From Sphingomonas sp. HF-S4 (GTDB lineage: Bacteria > Pseudomonadota > Alphaproteobacteria > Sphingomonadales > Sphingomonadaceae), in NCBI RefSeq assembly GCF_032911445.1, contig NZ_JAWJEJ010000002.1, positions 62,001 to 126,000 of the forward strand: a stretch of DNA of 64,000 bases, read 5' to 3'. Below are positions 29,387 through 38,322 of the stretch, piece by piece. How positions within the stretch are numbered: position 1 is the stretch's first letter; each line of letters starts with the position of its first letter. Below the pieces are notes generated by a model. It searched no databases. It worked only from the letters and a program-made list of their open reading frames with translations, and was not told where the DNA came from. Made by a program: the position numbers and the translations under genes.

Positions 29387-30046
29387 ATGACGAATCCCCC
29401 GATGCGCGTGGCGATCGTGCCGGTCACGCCGCTCCAGCAGAATTGCAGCCTGATCTGGTGCACCACGACCATGCGTGGCGCGTTCGTCGATCCCGGCGGC
29501 GACCTCGACCGGCTGCGCGCGGCGATGGCGCAGCACAATGTAACGATCGAGAAAATCCTCGTGACCCACGGCCATATCGACCATTGCGGGCTGGCCGGCG
29601 AGTTTGCCGCCGAGCTGGGCGTGCCGATCGAGGGACCCGAGCAGGCCGACCGCTTCTGGATCGAGCGGCTGGAGGAGGATGGCCGCAAATACGGCGTGCG
29701 CGGCGTGCCGTTCGAGCCCGACCGCTGGCTGGTCGAGGGCGACCGGGTCACTGTCGGCGAACTGGTGCTCGACGTCTATCATTGCCCGGGGCACACGCCG
29801 GGGCATGTCGTCTTCCACCATCCCGAATCGAAGCTCGCACTGGTCGGCGACGTGCTGTTCCAGGGATCGATCGGCCGCACCGACTTTCCGCGCGGCAACC
29901 ACCAGGACCTGATCGATTCGATCGTCACCAAGCTGTGGCCGCTGGGCGGCGACACCGTGTTCGTCCCCGGCCACGGCCAGCCGAGCAATTTCGCGCACGA
30001 GCGGCGGACCAATGCGTTCGTGAGCGATGCGGCGTTGGGGCGGTGA
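29387..30046 (+). CDS. MBL-fold hydrolase, glyoxalase II-like
   Basis: A 219-residue metallo-beta-lactamase fold protein. The metal motif is THGHIDHCG (His61, His63, Asp65, His66), with the later ligands in CPGHTPGHVVFHH and LVGDVLFQGSIGRTD, and the last His in FVPGHGQPSNF. It resembles YcbL-type single-domain hydroxyacylglutathione hydrolases. Divergent from the pabB fusion and convergent with the MAPEG gene. Confidence 0.92.
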   Translation: MTNPPMRVAIVPVTPLQQNCSLIWCTTTMRGAFVDPGGDLDRLRAAMAQHNVTIEKILVTHGHIDHCGLAGEFAAELGVPIEGPEQADRFWIERLEEDGRKYGVRGVPFEPDRWLVEGDRVTVGELVLDVYHCPGHTPGHVVFHHPESKLALVGDVLFQGSIGRTDFPRGNHQDLIDSIVTKLWPLGGDTVFVPGHGQPSNFAHERRTNAFVSDAALGR

Positions 30047-30051
30047 ACATA

Positions 30052-30076
30052 TTCCCCTCCCTTTCAGGGAGGGGGG
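30052..30076. repeat. Palindromic CCCCTCCCT repeat between convergent genes
   Basis: CCCCTCCCT (30054-30062) pairs with AGGGAGGGG (about 30067-30075) around TTTC. It fills nearly the whole gap between the hydrolase stop and the opposing MAPEG gene stop. Same module as at 25588 and 58134; probably a bidirectional terminator or REP element. Confidence 0.65.
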
Positions 30077-30082
30077 TGTACG

Positions 30083-30484
30083 TCAGCGCAGCGGATTGAG
30101 GCCGGTATAGCCGAGATACACCGCATAGCCGGCGAGGCCGAGCATCGTCAGCATCGTGGCAGCAATGCCGAGCATCCGGCCGAGCCGCCAGCCGTCCATG
30201 CCGAAAGCGTGGAGCACGCGACCGACGATGAAGACGAAGGCGACGCCCCACAGCCAGGCCTGAGTGCCGCGCGCGAGCTCGACCAACGCGATTAGGATCA
30301 GCACCAGCGGCGCATATTCGGCGAAGTTCAAATGTGCACGCATCCGCGCGATCAGGCGGAGATTGCCGCCATCGCCGACCAGGATTTTCTCGGCGATGCG
30401 CATCTGGCTGATCCGCAGCCCGAGCCAGAAGTTGAGCAATGCGGCGGCCCCCGCGGTGACGAGCGCGACTGGCAGGAAAAACAT
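30083..30484 (-). CDS. MAPEG family membrane protein
   Basis: A 133-residue protein with four hydrophobic helices: MFFLPVALVTAGAAALLNF, a middle pair around FAEYAPLVLILIALVEL and LWGVAFVFIVGRVLHAFG, and a last helix near MLGIAATMLTMLGLAGYAVY. The loop RIAEKILVGDGGNLRLIARMRAHLNFAEY matches MAPEG glutathione-dependent membrane enzymes. Substrate unknown. Start at 30484 has GGGGGTG before it; the upstream extension is discarded. Confidence 0.88.
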   Translation of the reverse strand: MFFLPVALVTAGAAALLNFWLGLRISQMRIAEKILVGDGGNLRLIARMRAHLNFAEYAPLVLILIALVELARGTQAWLWGVAFVFIVGRVLHAFGMDGWRLGRMLGIAATMLTMLGLAGYAVYLGYTGLNPLR

Positions 30485-30522
30485 AAACACCCCCGATTGA
30501 ATCGCATCTCCGTGCCACGCCC

Positions 30523-30550
30523 TTGCAACTCGGGCAAGAATCGGTATAGG
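30523..30550 (+). promoter_or_regulatory. Candidate promoter of the rpmF-plsX-fabH operon
   Basis: TTGCAA (30523-30528) and TATAGG (30545-30550) lie 16 bases apart upstream of rpmF, leaving a leader of about 120 bases. The match to consensus is moderate. Confidence 0.4.
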
Positions 30551-30674
30551 CGCGACCTCGCTTCGTGACCTGCCCTGTTGGTCCTGCGGGCCACCGGCTA
30601 CAACGGTCGCTTGCCCGGACATTGACGCGGGCGTATCGCGACTCGTTCAAATGTTTTCGAATAAAGGTGCCTAA

Positions 30675-30854
30675 ATGGCCGTTCCCAAGAGAAAGACCTC
30701 GCCGTCGCGGCGTGGCATGCGCCGGGCGCACGACGCGCTTACGGTCGATGCGTTCCAGGAATGCTCGAACTGCGGCGAACTCAAGCGCCCGCACAATCTG
30801 TGCACGGCGTGCGGCCATTATAACGGCCGCGAAGTCGTCTCCGTCGAGGGCTGA
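30675..30854 (+). CDS. rpmF: Ribosomal protein L32
   Basis: 59-residue large-subunit protein beginning [20 protein letters not shown]. It keeps four cysteines in two pairs (Cys30/Cys33, Cys43/Cys46) that bind zinc, so this is the zinc-containing form. It starts the common rpmF-plsX-fabH order linking ribosomes and lipid synthesis; the gap to plsX is 29 bases. Confidence 0.96.
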   Translation: MAVPKRKTSPSRRGMRRAHDALTVDAFQECSNCGELKRPHNLCTACGHYNGREVVSVEG

Positions 30855-30883
30855 GCCACGCACGCAATCCAGGGCCGGCCGGC

Positions 30884-31915
30884 ATGACCTCCCCAATGCG
30901 AATCGCCGTCGACGCCATGGGCGGCGACGAGGGGATCGCGGTCATGCTCGCGGGCGTTGCGCGTGCGCGCCGTCGTTTCGAGGGGATGGAATTCATCCTC
31001 GTCGGTGACGAGGCGCAGATTCGCGCCGGCCTGGAAAGCCACCCGAACCTCACGGCTGCGTCGGAGATCGTCCACGCGGCCGATGTCGTCGCGTCGGACG
31101 CCAAGCCGAGCGCGGCGATCCGGCGCGCCAAGACCACGTCGATGGGAATCGCCATCGACCTGGTCAAGCAGGGTCGCGCCGGCGCCGCGGTGTCTTCGGG
31201 CAATACCGGCGCGCTGATGGCGATGGCCAAGCTGTCGCTGCGCACGATGCAGGGTATCGACCGCCCCGCGCTCGCCGCGCTGCTGCCGACGCTTGGCGAG
31301 AACGACACGGTGATGCTCGATCTCGGTGCCAATACCGAAGTCGATTCGCGCAACCTCGTCCAGTTCGCCGTGATGGGCGCCGCCTATGCGCGAATCGCGC
31401 TCGACCTCGAAAAACCCCGCGTCGCCCTGCTCAACATCGGCACCGAGGAGATGAAGGGGACCGACAATATCCGCGCGGCGGCCGCCGAGTTGCGCGCGGC
31501 CAAGCATCTGCGGCTCGACTTCCAGGGTTTCATCGAAGGCAACAAGCTGTCGCGCGGCGAAGTCGACGTGATCGTCTGCGACGGATTCGCCGGCAATATC
31601 GCGTTGAAGACGATCGAGGGCACCGCGCGCTTCGTCGCCGACCTGCTCAAGCGCGCCTTCTCCAGCTCGACGCGCTCGAAGATCGGCTTCCTGATCTCGC
31701 GCCCCGCAACCGAGTTGCTGCGCACGCATCTCGACCCCAACAATCACAATGGCGCGGTTTTCCTGGGGTTGAACGGGATTGTCGTGAAGAGCCATGGCAG
31801 CGCGAACGAAGTGGGCGTAGACACCGCCATCGGCTTCGCAGCGAAGATGCTGCGCGACGACCTCAATCGGCGGATCGCCGAGGATCTCGGGAATTTCGAG
31901 GCAAAGGCTGCGTGA
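30884..31915 (+). CDS. plsX: Phosphate acyltransferase PlsX
   Basis: Forms acyl-phosphate from acyl-ACP for phospholipid synthesis; a soluble protein at the membrane. 343 residues with [20 protein letters not shown] at the start, [15 protein letters not shown] and [22 protein letters not shown] conserved. The next ATG four codons on (30896) is an equally possible start. Its stop overlaps the fabH GTG. Confidence 0.95.
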   Translation: MTSPMRIAVDAMGGDEGIAVMLAGVARARRRFEGMEFILVGDEAQIRAGLESHPNLTAASEIVHAADVVASDAKPSAAIRRAKTTSMGIAIDLVKQGRAGAAVSSGNTGALMAMAKLSLRTMQGIDRPALAALLPTLGENDTVMLDLGANTEVDSRNLVQFAVMGAAYARIALDLEKPRVALLNIGTEEMKGTDNIRAAAAELRAAKHLRLDFQGFIEGNKLSRGEVDVIVCDGFAGNIALKTIEGTARFVADLLKRAFSSSTRSKIGFLISRPATELLRTHLDPNNHNGAVFLGLNGIVVKSHGSANEVGVDTAIGFAAKMLRDDLNRRIAEDLGNFEAKAA

Positions 31916-32883
31916 CCATTCGTTCGGTGATTCTGGGTACCGGCGCGTTCCTGCCGGAGAAGCGCGTTTCCAATGCCGAGCTGGCAGAGCGCGTCGAAAC
32001 GTCCGACGAATGGATCGTCGAGCGCACCGGCATCCGCTTCCGCCACATCGCCGGGGATGACGAGACCACGAGCACGCTGGCGACAGGCGCCGCGCGCCGC
32101 GCACTCGAATCGGCGGGGATCGCGGCGACCGAGATCGACCTGATCGTGCTGGCCACCGCCACCCCCGACCAGACCTTTCCCGCCAGCGCCACGCGCGTGC
32201 AGACTGCGCTGGGCATCAACGATTGCGTCGCGTTCGACGTCGCTGCGGTGTGCTCGGGCTTCCTCTACGCGCTGCAGGTCGCCGATTCGATGATCCGCGC
32301 CGGGGCGGCGCGGCGGGCGCTGGTGATCGGCGCCGAGACGTTCAGCCGGATCCTCGACTGGGAAGACCGCGCGACCTGCGTGCTGTTCGGCGACGGCGCC
32401 GGCGCGATCGTGCTCGAGGGCCAGGAAAGCGACGAGACGAGCGGCCGCGGCATCCTCGCCACGCGGCTCCACGCCGACGGGCGGCACAACGACCTGCTCT
32501 ATGTCGATGGCGGCCCCTCGACCACGGGCACCGTCGGCAAGCTGCGGATGAAGGGGCGCGAGGTGTTCCGCCACGCGGTGGTCAATCTCGCCGCGGTGAT
32601 GGAGGAATCGCTCGGCGCGGCCGGGCTCGCGTCTTCGGACGTCGACTGGGTGGTGCCGCACCAGGCCAATGCCCGCATCCTCGACGCGACCGCCCGGAAA
32701 CTGGGGCTGGCCCCGGAGAAGGTGGTCGTCACCGTCGACCAGCATGCCAATACCTCCGCCGCCTCGGTGCCGCTGGCGCTCGACACCGCGGTGCGCGACG
32801 GGCGAATCAAACAAGGCGACCTGATCGTGCTCGAAGCGATGGGCGGCGGATTTACATGGGGTGCAGCGGTCGTACGTTTCTGA
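31912..32883 (+). CDS. fabH: 3-oxoacyl-ACP synthase III
   Basis: Starts fatty acid chains from acetyl-CoA and malonyl-ACP. 323 residues with the catalytic triad Cys114 ([14 protein letters not shown]), His250 (VPHQANARI) and Asn280 ([10 protein letters not shown]), and the C-terminal [13 protein letters not shown]. Starts with GTG at 31912 overlapping the plsX stop. Confidence 0.97.
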   Translation: MTIRSVILGTGAFLPEKRVSNAELAERVETSDEWIVERTGIRFRHIAGDDETTSTLATGAARRALESAGIAATEIDLIVLATATPDQTFPASATRVQTALGINDCVAFDVAAVCSGFLYALQVADSMIRAGAARRALVIGAETFSRILDWEDRATCVLFGDGAGAIVLEGQESDETSGRGILATRLHADGRHNDLLYVDGGPSTTGTVGKLRMKGREVFRHAVVNLAAVMEESLGAAGLASSDVDWVVPHQANARILDATARKLGLAPEKVVVTVDQHANTSAASVPLALDTAVRDGRIKQGDLIVLEAMGGGFTWGAAVVRF

Positions 32884-32997
32884 TATGTGTCAGAATGAGT
32901 TCCGAATCGTTTCAGTTACGGAATGTTGAGGTTTGCGGCGCGAAGACAATCTGATACGCTGCGGTTTCAACATGGATCAACCGGGGGACTTGCGGAG

Positions 32998-33297
32998 ATG
33001 TCGGCTGCGGGCACGCTGACCAGGGCGGATTTGGCAGAATCGCTGCATCGCGAAGTCGGGCTGTCGCGCGCGGACGCGTCGCGGCTGGTCGAGCAGGTGC
33101 TTTCGCACATGTGCGAGGCGCTTTCGAAGGGCGAGAACGTCAAGATTTCGGGCTTCGGCAGCTTCATCCTGCGCGACAAGGGCGAGCGCGTGGGCCGCAA
33201 CCCCAAGACCGGCGTCGAAGTGCCGATCGCACCGCGCCGCGTGCTAACCTTCAGAGCCAGCCAGATGATGCGCGATCGCATCGTGGCAGGCAGCTGA
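32998..33297 (+). CDS. ihfA: Integration host factor alpha subunit
   Basis: Nucleoid protein that bends DNA, acting with IhfB. 99 residues: [46 protein letters not shown] (the beta-arm region) and [14 protein letters not shown] match IHF-alpha. The ATG at 32998 is preceded by purine-rich GGGGGAC and CGGAG; the frame upstream to 32923 is discarded. It follows fabH by 114 bases in the standard alphaproteobacterial order. Confidence 0.94.
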   Translation: MSAAGTLTRADLAESLHREVGLSRADASRLVEQVLSHMCEALSKGENVKISGFGSFILRDKGERVGRNPKTGVEVPIAPRRVLTFRASQMMRDRIVAGS

Positions 33298-33304
33298 GCG
33301 CGCG

Positions 33305-33646
33305 ATGCCCCCGGCGGAGAAGGCGGCTGGCGCCCTCCGCACCATAGGGGAACTTGCGCAGGAAATCGGCAGACCCCAACATATATTAAGATACTGGGAG
33401 ACGCGCTTCCCGCAGCTGCGGCCGCTGACGCGCGCGGGCAATCGTCGCTACTACCGGCCCGACGATGTCGCGCTGGTCAAGCGCATCCACGCGCTCCTCA
33501 GCGACGAAGGCTATACCATCCGCGGGGTGCAGAAGCTGCTCGCCGAGGAGAAGGCGAGCAAGGCCAAACCCAAGACCAGCGCCGAAGAATTCCGCGCGAT
33601 CCGCGATGCGCTGGTGCAGGCGCTCGAGGAGGATGAGGGGCGGTAA
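33305..33646 (+). CDS. MerR family transcriptional regulator
   Basis: A 113-residue regulator with the HTH near RTIGELAQEIGRPQHILRYWETRFPQL and RRYYRPDDVALVKRIHALL, then a short coiled region. No cysteine effector site is present, so metal sensing is unlikely. It follows ihfA after seven bases, an order conserved among alphaproteobacteria; target genes unknown. Confidence 0.9.
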   Translation: MPPAEKAAGALRTIGELAQEIGRPQHILRYWETRFPQLRPLTRAGNRRYYRPDDVALVKRIHALLSDEGYTIRGVQKLLAEEKASKAKPKTSAEEFRAIRDALVQALEEDEGR

Positions 33647-33697
33647 TCATTCCGCCAGCCAGAAAAGGCCATTATCCGGAGGTAGCTCGCTCGCGGC

Positions 33698-34234
33698 TCA
33701 GGGGGCGTCGGGCCCTAGCGAGGGATCGAGATCGCGGGGCCGGACGAAGCGCGTGAGCGTGCCGCCGCCAGTGCGGATGTCGCTCCAGCCGGTGACCTGG
33801 AAATCGATCTGCGCGAGCGTCGCGGTGGGGAATTTGATCTCGACCTGATCGCGTAGCGATTCGCCCTCGGGCACCAGCAGCAGGACCAGTTCCTCGAGCC
33901 CGGGATTGTGCCCCGCGAGCAGCACCGCGTCGGCGCCGGCGGGGAGTTCGTGGACGACATCGAGCAGCGTCGCCGTCGAAGCGAGATAGATGCGCTGGTC
34001 CCAGGCGGGAGCGAGATCGCTGCCATAGCCCTGGCCGACATGATCGAGCGTCTCGACCACGCGCACCGCCGGCGAGGCGACGACGTGATCGAAGGCGAGG
34101 CCGAGCGACTTGATATGGCGGCCGACCATCGCCGCGGCGCGCTGGCCTTTCGGATTTAGCGGCCGATCGAAGTCGCGGGCGACCGGATCGTCCCAGCCGG
34201 ACTTGGCGTGGCGCAGCAGCGTGAGCGTCTTCAT
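33698..34234 (-). CDS. Histidine phosphatase family protein (SixA-like)
   Basis: A 178-residue protein of the phosphoglycerate mutase-like fold. The phospho-acceptor motif is LLRHAKSGWDD with His9, and the second His is in LLAGHNPGLEEL. Short length and RHAKS suit SixA-type phosphohistidine phosphatases that act on histidine-phosphotransfer domains or PTS proteins. Target not deducible, though a nitrogen-PTS protein (ptsN) occurs elsewhere in this window. Start at 34234 has a GGGGA site. The helicase gene lies 10 bases upstream. Confidence 0.85.
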   Translation of the reverse strand: MKTLTLLRHAKSGWDDPVARDFDRPLNPKGQRAAAMVGRHIKSLGLAFDHVVASPAVRVVETLDHVGQGYGSDLAPAWDQRIYLASTATLLDVVHELPAGADAVLLAGHNPGLEELVLLLVPEGESLRDQVEIKFPTATLAQIDFQVTGWSDIRTGGGTLTRFVRPRDLDPSLGPDAP

Positions 34235-34244
34235 CGGGTCCCCG

Positions 34245-36950
34245 TCAGGCGTTCGCGGGCGCCTCATGCCGCAATCGGCCGGCCAGGGAAAGCCGGACGC
34301 GATCGACTGCCTCGTCGAGCGCGACGCGCCGCACCGGCGTGCCCGGCGGGAAGGCGTCGAGCAGCCGCGACGGTGTCGCCGAGGAAAGCAGCACGAAGGC
34401 GCCGCGATCGTCGGCCCGGCGGATCAGTCGGCCAAACGCCTGCGCCAGCCGCGCGCGGACGATGCGGTCGTCATAAGCGGTGCCGCCGCCCGCAAGCCGT
34501 CGCGCCGCGTGGAGCACGCTCGGCTTGGGCCAGGGCACCCCCTCCATCACCACCAGCCGCAGCGAATGGCCGGGGACGTCGACGCCGTCGCGGAGCGCGT
34601 CGGTGCCGAGCAGCGAGGTGCGCGGGTCGTCGCGGAATATGTCGACCAGCGTCCCGGTGTCTATCGGATCGACATGCTGGGCGAGCAAGGGAAGTCCTTC
34701 TCGCGCGAGGCGGTCGGCAATACGGGCATGGACCGCGCGGAGGCGGCGAATCGCAGTGAAGAGCCCGAGGGTGCCCCCCTCCGCCGCGACCACCAGCCGG
34801 GCATAGGCATTGGCGAGCGCAGGCAAGTCGCCGCGCTTGACGTCGGTGACGATCAGTACCTCGGCTTGCCCCGGATAATCGAACGGGCTCGCCGCCGAGA
34901 AAAGCTGTGCGGGGCGGAGCAGGTGGACCGCGCCCGAACGCGCCTGCGCCACATCCCAGTCGCCGCCGGCACGCAGCGTCGCCGACGTGATTACCGCGCC
35001 GTGCGCGGGTTCGAGCACGGTCCTGGCGAAGGGTTTGGAGGGATCGAGCCAGTGGCGGTGGAGCCCGACATCGTACTCGCGCCCCTCGACCCGATCGACC
35101 GCGAGCCAATCGACATATTCGGGATCCGCCGGCCCGCCGATCCGCGCGATCAGCGCGAGCCACGCGCCGACGGTCTCGGTGCGCCAGCCGAGCGAGGCGA
35201 TCGCGCCTTCGATCCGCGCGCGGGCCGGCCCATCCATCCAGTCGGGCGCGTCCGCTAGCACCGCTTCGAGGCGGCGGCCGAGCTTTACCAGCGGCCGCAC
35301 CAATGCGTCGAGCGCGGCACCCGCAGGTCCGGCAGCCTCGACCAGCGCGCCGTCGGGCTCGGCGAGCTCGGTCTCGAGGCCATAGCCCGCGTCCGCGCTG
35401 CCATTGGTGTCGCGGGCATAGACCAGCCCGCGGACCGCGGCGAGCAGCGCCTCGACCGGGCCGAACGGCTCGCCTTCGTTCAATCGCTGGAGCCAGCCGT
35501 CGCTCGGCAATGCGCGCGCGGCATCGACGGCCTCGGCGATCGCCAGCCCGCCTTCTTCGTCGTAGCTGGCGACGTCGGAGAGCCGCGCGGCGAGGCCGCG
35601 CCGCCGTCCGCGCGATCCCGATTCGGGTCCGGTGACCCAGCGGCGGATTTCGATCGCCTCCTGGCCCGTGAGCGCCGCCGAGAACATCGCATCGGCGGCA
35701 TCGAACAGGTGATGCCCTTCGTCGAACACGTAGCGGGTGGGGCGCGTCGCCGATTCGCGGCCGCGCGCCGCGTTGACCATCACCAGGGCGTGATTGGCGA
35801 TGACGATGTCGGCCTCGGCCGAGGCGCGCGCGGCGCGCTCGATGAAACACTTCCGGTAGTGCGGGCAGCCGGCATAGATGCACTCGCCACGCCGGTCGGT
35901 CAGCGCGGTCGAGCCGTTGCGGCGGAACAAGGTGGGCAGCCAGCCGGGCAAGTCGCCGCCGATCATGTCGCCATCGGCGCTATAGGCGGCCCAGCGCGCC
36001 ACCAGCTGGGCGAGGATTGCGGCACGGCCGGCGAACCCGCCCTGGAGCGCATCCTCGAGATTGAGCAGGCAGAGATAATTCTCGCGGCCCTTCCGCGTGA
36101 CGATCTTCGCCTTGCGTTGTGCGGGGTCGGGGAACAGCCGTTCGCCCTCAGCGGCGAGCTGACGCTGCAATGCCTTGGTGAAGGTCGACACCCAGACCGG
36201 ACCTTCGGCGCGCTCGGCCCAGAGCGAGGCGGGGGCGAGATAGCCGAGCGTCTTGCCGATCCCGGTGCCGGCTTCGGCGAGGATGAGATTGGGCGAATCG
36301 CGCACCGCACGCGGGGCGAAGGCGCCCGCCGCTGCGGCGGCATAGTCGCGCTGGCCCTGGCGGCGCTCGGCGCCGCTGCCGGTGAGCCGGGAGAGCCGCT
36401 CGGCGACGTCAGTATCGGGCAGGGTGATCGTGCGCGGCGCGGGGCGCGGGGGGCGCTCCTCCCATTCGGGCAGCTTCGCGAACAGCCAGCGCTCGGCCTG
36501 GCCCGGCTTGGCAACCTGCGGGCTCAGCGCCGGCGCCCAGGGCCAGCGCAGCCGGAACAACGACTGGAGCGCATTCCACGCGCCTTCGCGCTCGGGCCAG
36601 TCGCCGCCGGGAATCGCAAGCAGCGCCGCGGCGGCATCGCGCAGGAAGCCCGCGACATCGGCATCGCTCTCCGGAATGGGGAGTCCGGTGGCACGCGCGA
36701 GGCCCTTGGGCGTCGGCACCATGAAGCGCGCGGGGCGCAGGAACGCGAACAATTCGAGCAGGTCGAGCCCATTGAGCTCGGGATGGCCGAGCCTCTGCCC
36801 GATCAATGAGGCATTGAGCAGGATCACCGGCGTGTCGGCAGCAAGCCGGATCGCCTCGCCGCGGCTGACCGCGCGCGTTTCTTCGGCCGTGGCAACCCAG
36901 ATGCCGCCATGGCTAGCGTAGAGCGCGGGATAGGGAAGGTTCGGAGTCAT
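34245..36950 (-). CDS. DinG-type ATP-dependent DNA helicase with degenerate N-terminal exonuclease-like region
   Basis: A 901-residue XPD-like superfamily 2 helicase. Motifs are the Q-like RQGQRDY, Walker A EAGTGIGKT (226-234), four Fe-S cysteines (Cys294, Cys357, Cys362, Cys368), DEGHH box (410-414) and the motif VI-like AQAFGRLIRRADD near the end. The first 210 residues contain VILLNASLIGQRLGHPELNGLDLLELFAFL and LARATGL, arranged like a DEDD exonuclease but lacking the acidic and His residues, so the nuclease would be dead. Start at 36950 (MTPNLPYPAL) is preferred to the frame from 37196. Confidence 0.88.
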   Translation of the reverse strand: MTPNLPYPALYASHGGIWVATAEETRAVSRGEAIRLAADTPVILLNASLIGQRLGHPELNGLDLLELFAFLRPARFMVPTPKGLARATGLPIPESDADVAGFLRDAAAALLAIPGGDWPEREGAWNALQSLFRLRWPWAPALSPQVAKPGQAERWLFAKLPEWEERPPRPAPRTITLPDTDVAERLSRLTGSGAERRQGQRDYAAAAAGAFAPRAVRDSPNLILAEAGTGIGKTLGYLAPASLWAERAEGPVWVSTFTKALQRQLAAEGERLFPDPAQRKAKIVTRKGRENYLCLLNLEDALQGGFAGRAAILAQLVARWAAYSADGDMIGGDLPGWLPTLFRRNGSTALTDRRGECIYAGCPHYRKCFIERAARASAEADIVIANHALVMVNAARGRESATRPTRYVFDEGHHLFDAADAMFSAALTGQEAIEIRRWVTGPESGSRGRRRGLAARLSDVASYDEEGGLAIAEAVDAARALPSDGWLQRLNEGEPFGPVEALLAAVRGLVYARDTNGSADAGYGLETELAEPDGALVEAAGPAGAALDALVRPLVKLGRRLEAVLADAPDWMDGPARARIEGAIASLGWRTETVGAWLALIARIGGPADPEYVDWLAVDRVEGREYDVGLHRHWLDPSKPFARTVLEPAHGAVITSATLRAGGDWDVAQARSGAVHLLRPAQLFSAASPFDYPGQAEVLIVTDVKRGDLPALANAYARLVVAAEGGTLGLFTAIRRLRAVHARIADRLAREGLPLLAQHVDPIDTGTLVDIFRDDPRTSLLGTDALRDGVDVPGHSLRLVVMEGVPWPKPSVLHAARRLAGGGTAYDDRIVRARLAQAFGRLIRRADDRGAFVLLSSATPSRLLDAFPPGTPVRRVALDEAVDRVRLSLAGRLRHEAPANA

Positions 36951-37141
36951 CGGGCCAACCACCCTGTACGCGCGCGACGCGGCATGGCCAGTGCCAACTG
37001 CCTCCGCCAGGAAACATCTCCATGGCACCGAAGGGTCATCTGCGCCGGCATGCTCGAACATAAGCAGAACGAGAGGCTGGTTTCCAGCGGATTTGCTCGC
37101 GCCGCTTTTGTCCGCTCGAAACGGCGCTACGGTGCCTCGCA

Positions 37142-38284
37142 ATGCGTGCGACGACGATCTTCTGGTTGGCCGTGAGCCTCCTGGCACTGACGGCATGCGA
37201 CGGTTCGCGCTCTGCTACGCCTCCCGGTGTCACCAAGTTCACCACGATCGATTTCGAGCACGTCGCCGACTATTCCGCCAAGGACCTGCCGCCTTATTTC
37301 GATGATACGGTCACGTCGCTCGACCACAGCCCGGCCGCCTCCGCCATCGACAACCGCGTCGCGACGCTGGGCCGGGTGCTGTTCTACGACCTGCGGCTGA
37401 GCACCAACGATCGCGCGTCTTGCGCGGCGTGCCACCAGCAGGCGCTGGGCTTCACCGACTCGATGCGCTTCAGCAACGGGATCAGCACCGCCGCGACCAC
37501 CGACTTCCACGCGATGCGGCTCGGCAATTTGCGCTATTGGAAGCCCGGCACGACCTTTTGGGATCGGCGCGCCGCGAGCGTCGAGGCGCAGGCGAGCCAC
37601 CCGTTCCACAGCCTGGTCGAACTGGGGTGGGGCGGCGCCGCAGGCGGTTTCGACGCGCTGATCGCCAAGATGCGCGCCACGGCCTATTATCCCGAGCTGT
37701 TCGCCTGGGCGTTCGGCAGTGCCACGATCACAGAGCCACGCATCCAGCAGGCACTTGCCGTGTTCGTCCGCGCAATGGTCGCGCATTCAAGCCGGTGGGA
37801 CGCAGGCTATGCGCGGGTCTTTTCGAGCACCGCCCCGGATCGCGCGTTGGACAGGGATCTAGCCAACTTCACGCCGCAGGAGAATCGCGGGCGCCAGCTG
37901 TTCATGACTTCGACCGGCAAGGGCGGCGCCGGCTGCTCGGCCTGCCATTTGCCGCCGACCTTCGCGCTGGCGGCGGACGCGCGCAGCAACGGTCTGGACG
38001 CTGGCGAGACGCGGCTGTTCAAGGCCCCGTCGCTGCGCAATGCGGGCCTGACCGGGCCGTACATGCACGACGGCCGCTTCGCGACGCTGGCCGAAGTCGT
38101 CGATTTCTACGACCATGGCATCCAGGAGGGCCCGGCGCTCGACGCACGGCTGCGGCAGGGCGGCAGGCCGCAGCGGCTACGGCTTGGCGACGCGGACCGG
38201 GCGGCGCTCGTGGCGTTCGTGATGACGTTGAACGACAGCGTCCTCATCACTGATCCGCGGTTCAGCGATCCGTTTCGCCGATAA
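37142..38284 (+). CDS. Di-haem cytochrome c peroxidase/MauG family lipoprotein
   Basis: A 380-residue exported di-haem protein. It starts MRATTIFWLAVSLLALTACD with lipobox Cys19. Haem sites are CAACH (94-98) and CSACH (265-269), with FYDLRLSTNDRASC before the first and LRNAGLTGPYMHDGRFATLAEVVDFYDHG after the second; a downstream Met as in CCP or a Tyr ligand as in MauG cannot be assigned by eye. Likely reduces peroxide or oxidises a protein or small molecule in the periplasm. The 191-base gap to the divergent helicase start holds nothing clear. Confidence 0.9.
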   Translation: MRATTIFWLAVSLLALTACDGSRSATPPGVTKFTTIDFEHVADYSAKDLPPYFDDTVTSLDHSPAASAIDNRVATLGRVLFYDLRLSTNDRASCAACHQQALGFTDSMRFSNGISTAATTDFHAMRLGNLRYWKPGTTFWDRRAASVEAQASHPFHSLVELGWGGAAGGFDALIAKMRATAYYPELFAWAFGSATITEPRIQQALAVFVRAMVAHSSRWDAGYARVFSSTAPDRALDRDLANFTPQENRGRQLFMTSTGKGGAGCSACHLPPTFALAADARSNGLDAGETRLFKAPSLRNAGLTGPYMHDGRFATLAEVVDFYDHGIQEGPALDARLRQGGRPQRLRLGDADRAALVAFVMTLNDSVLITDPRFSDPFRR

Positions 38285-38322
38285 GCAGCCCGACGGATCG
38301 ATATCGCACCGGATATCCGTCC

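Noticed and set aside
30818..32104. 428-codon minus-strand open frame opposite rpmF-plsX-fabH
   Set aside because: The plus strand carries three well-conserved genes in a known order; the antisense protein has no family features.
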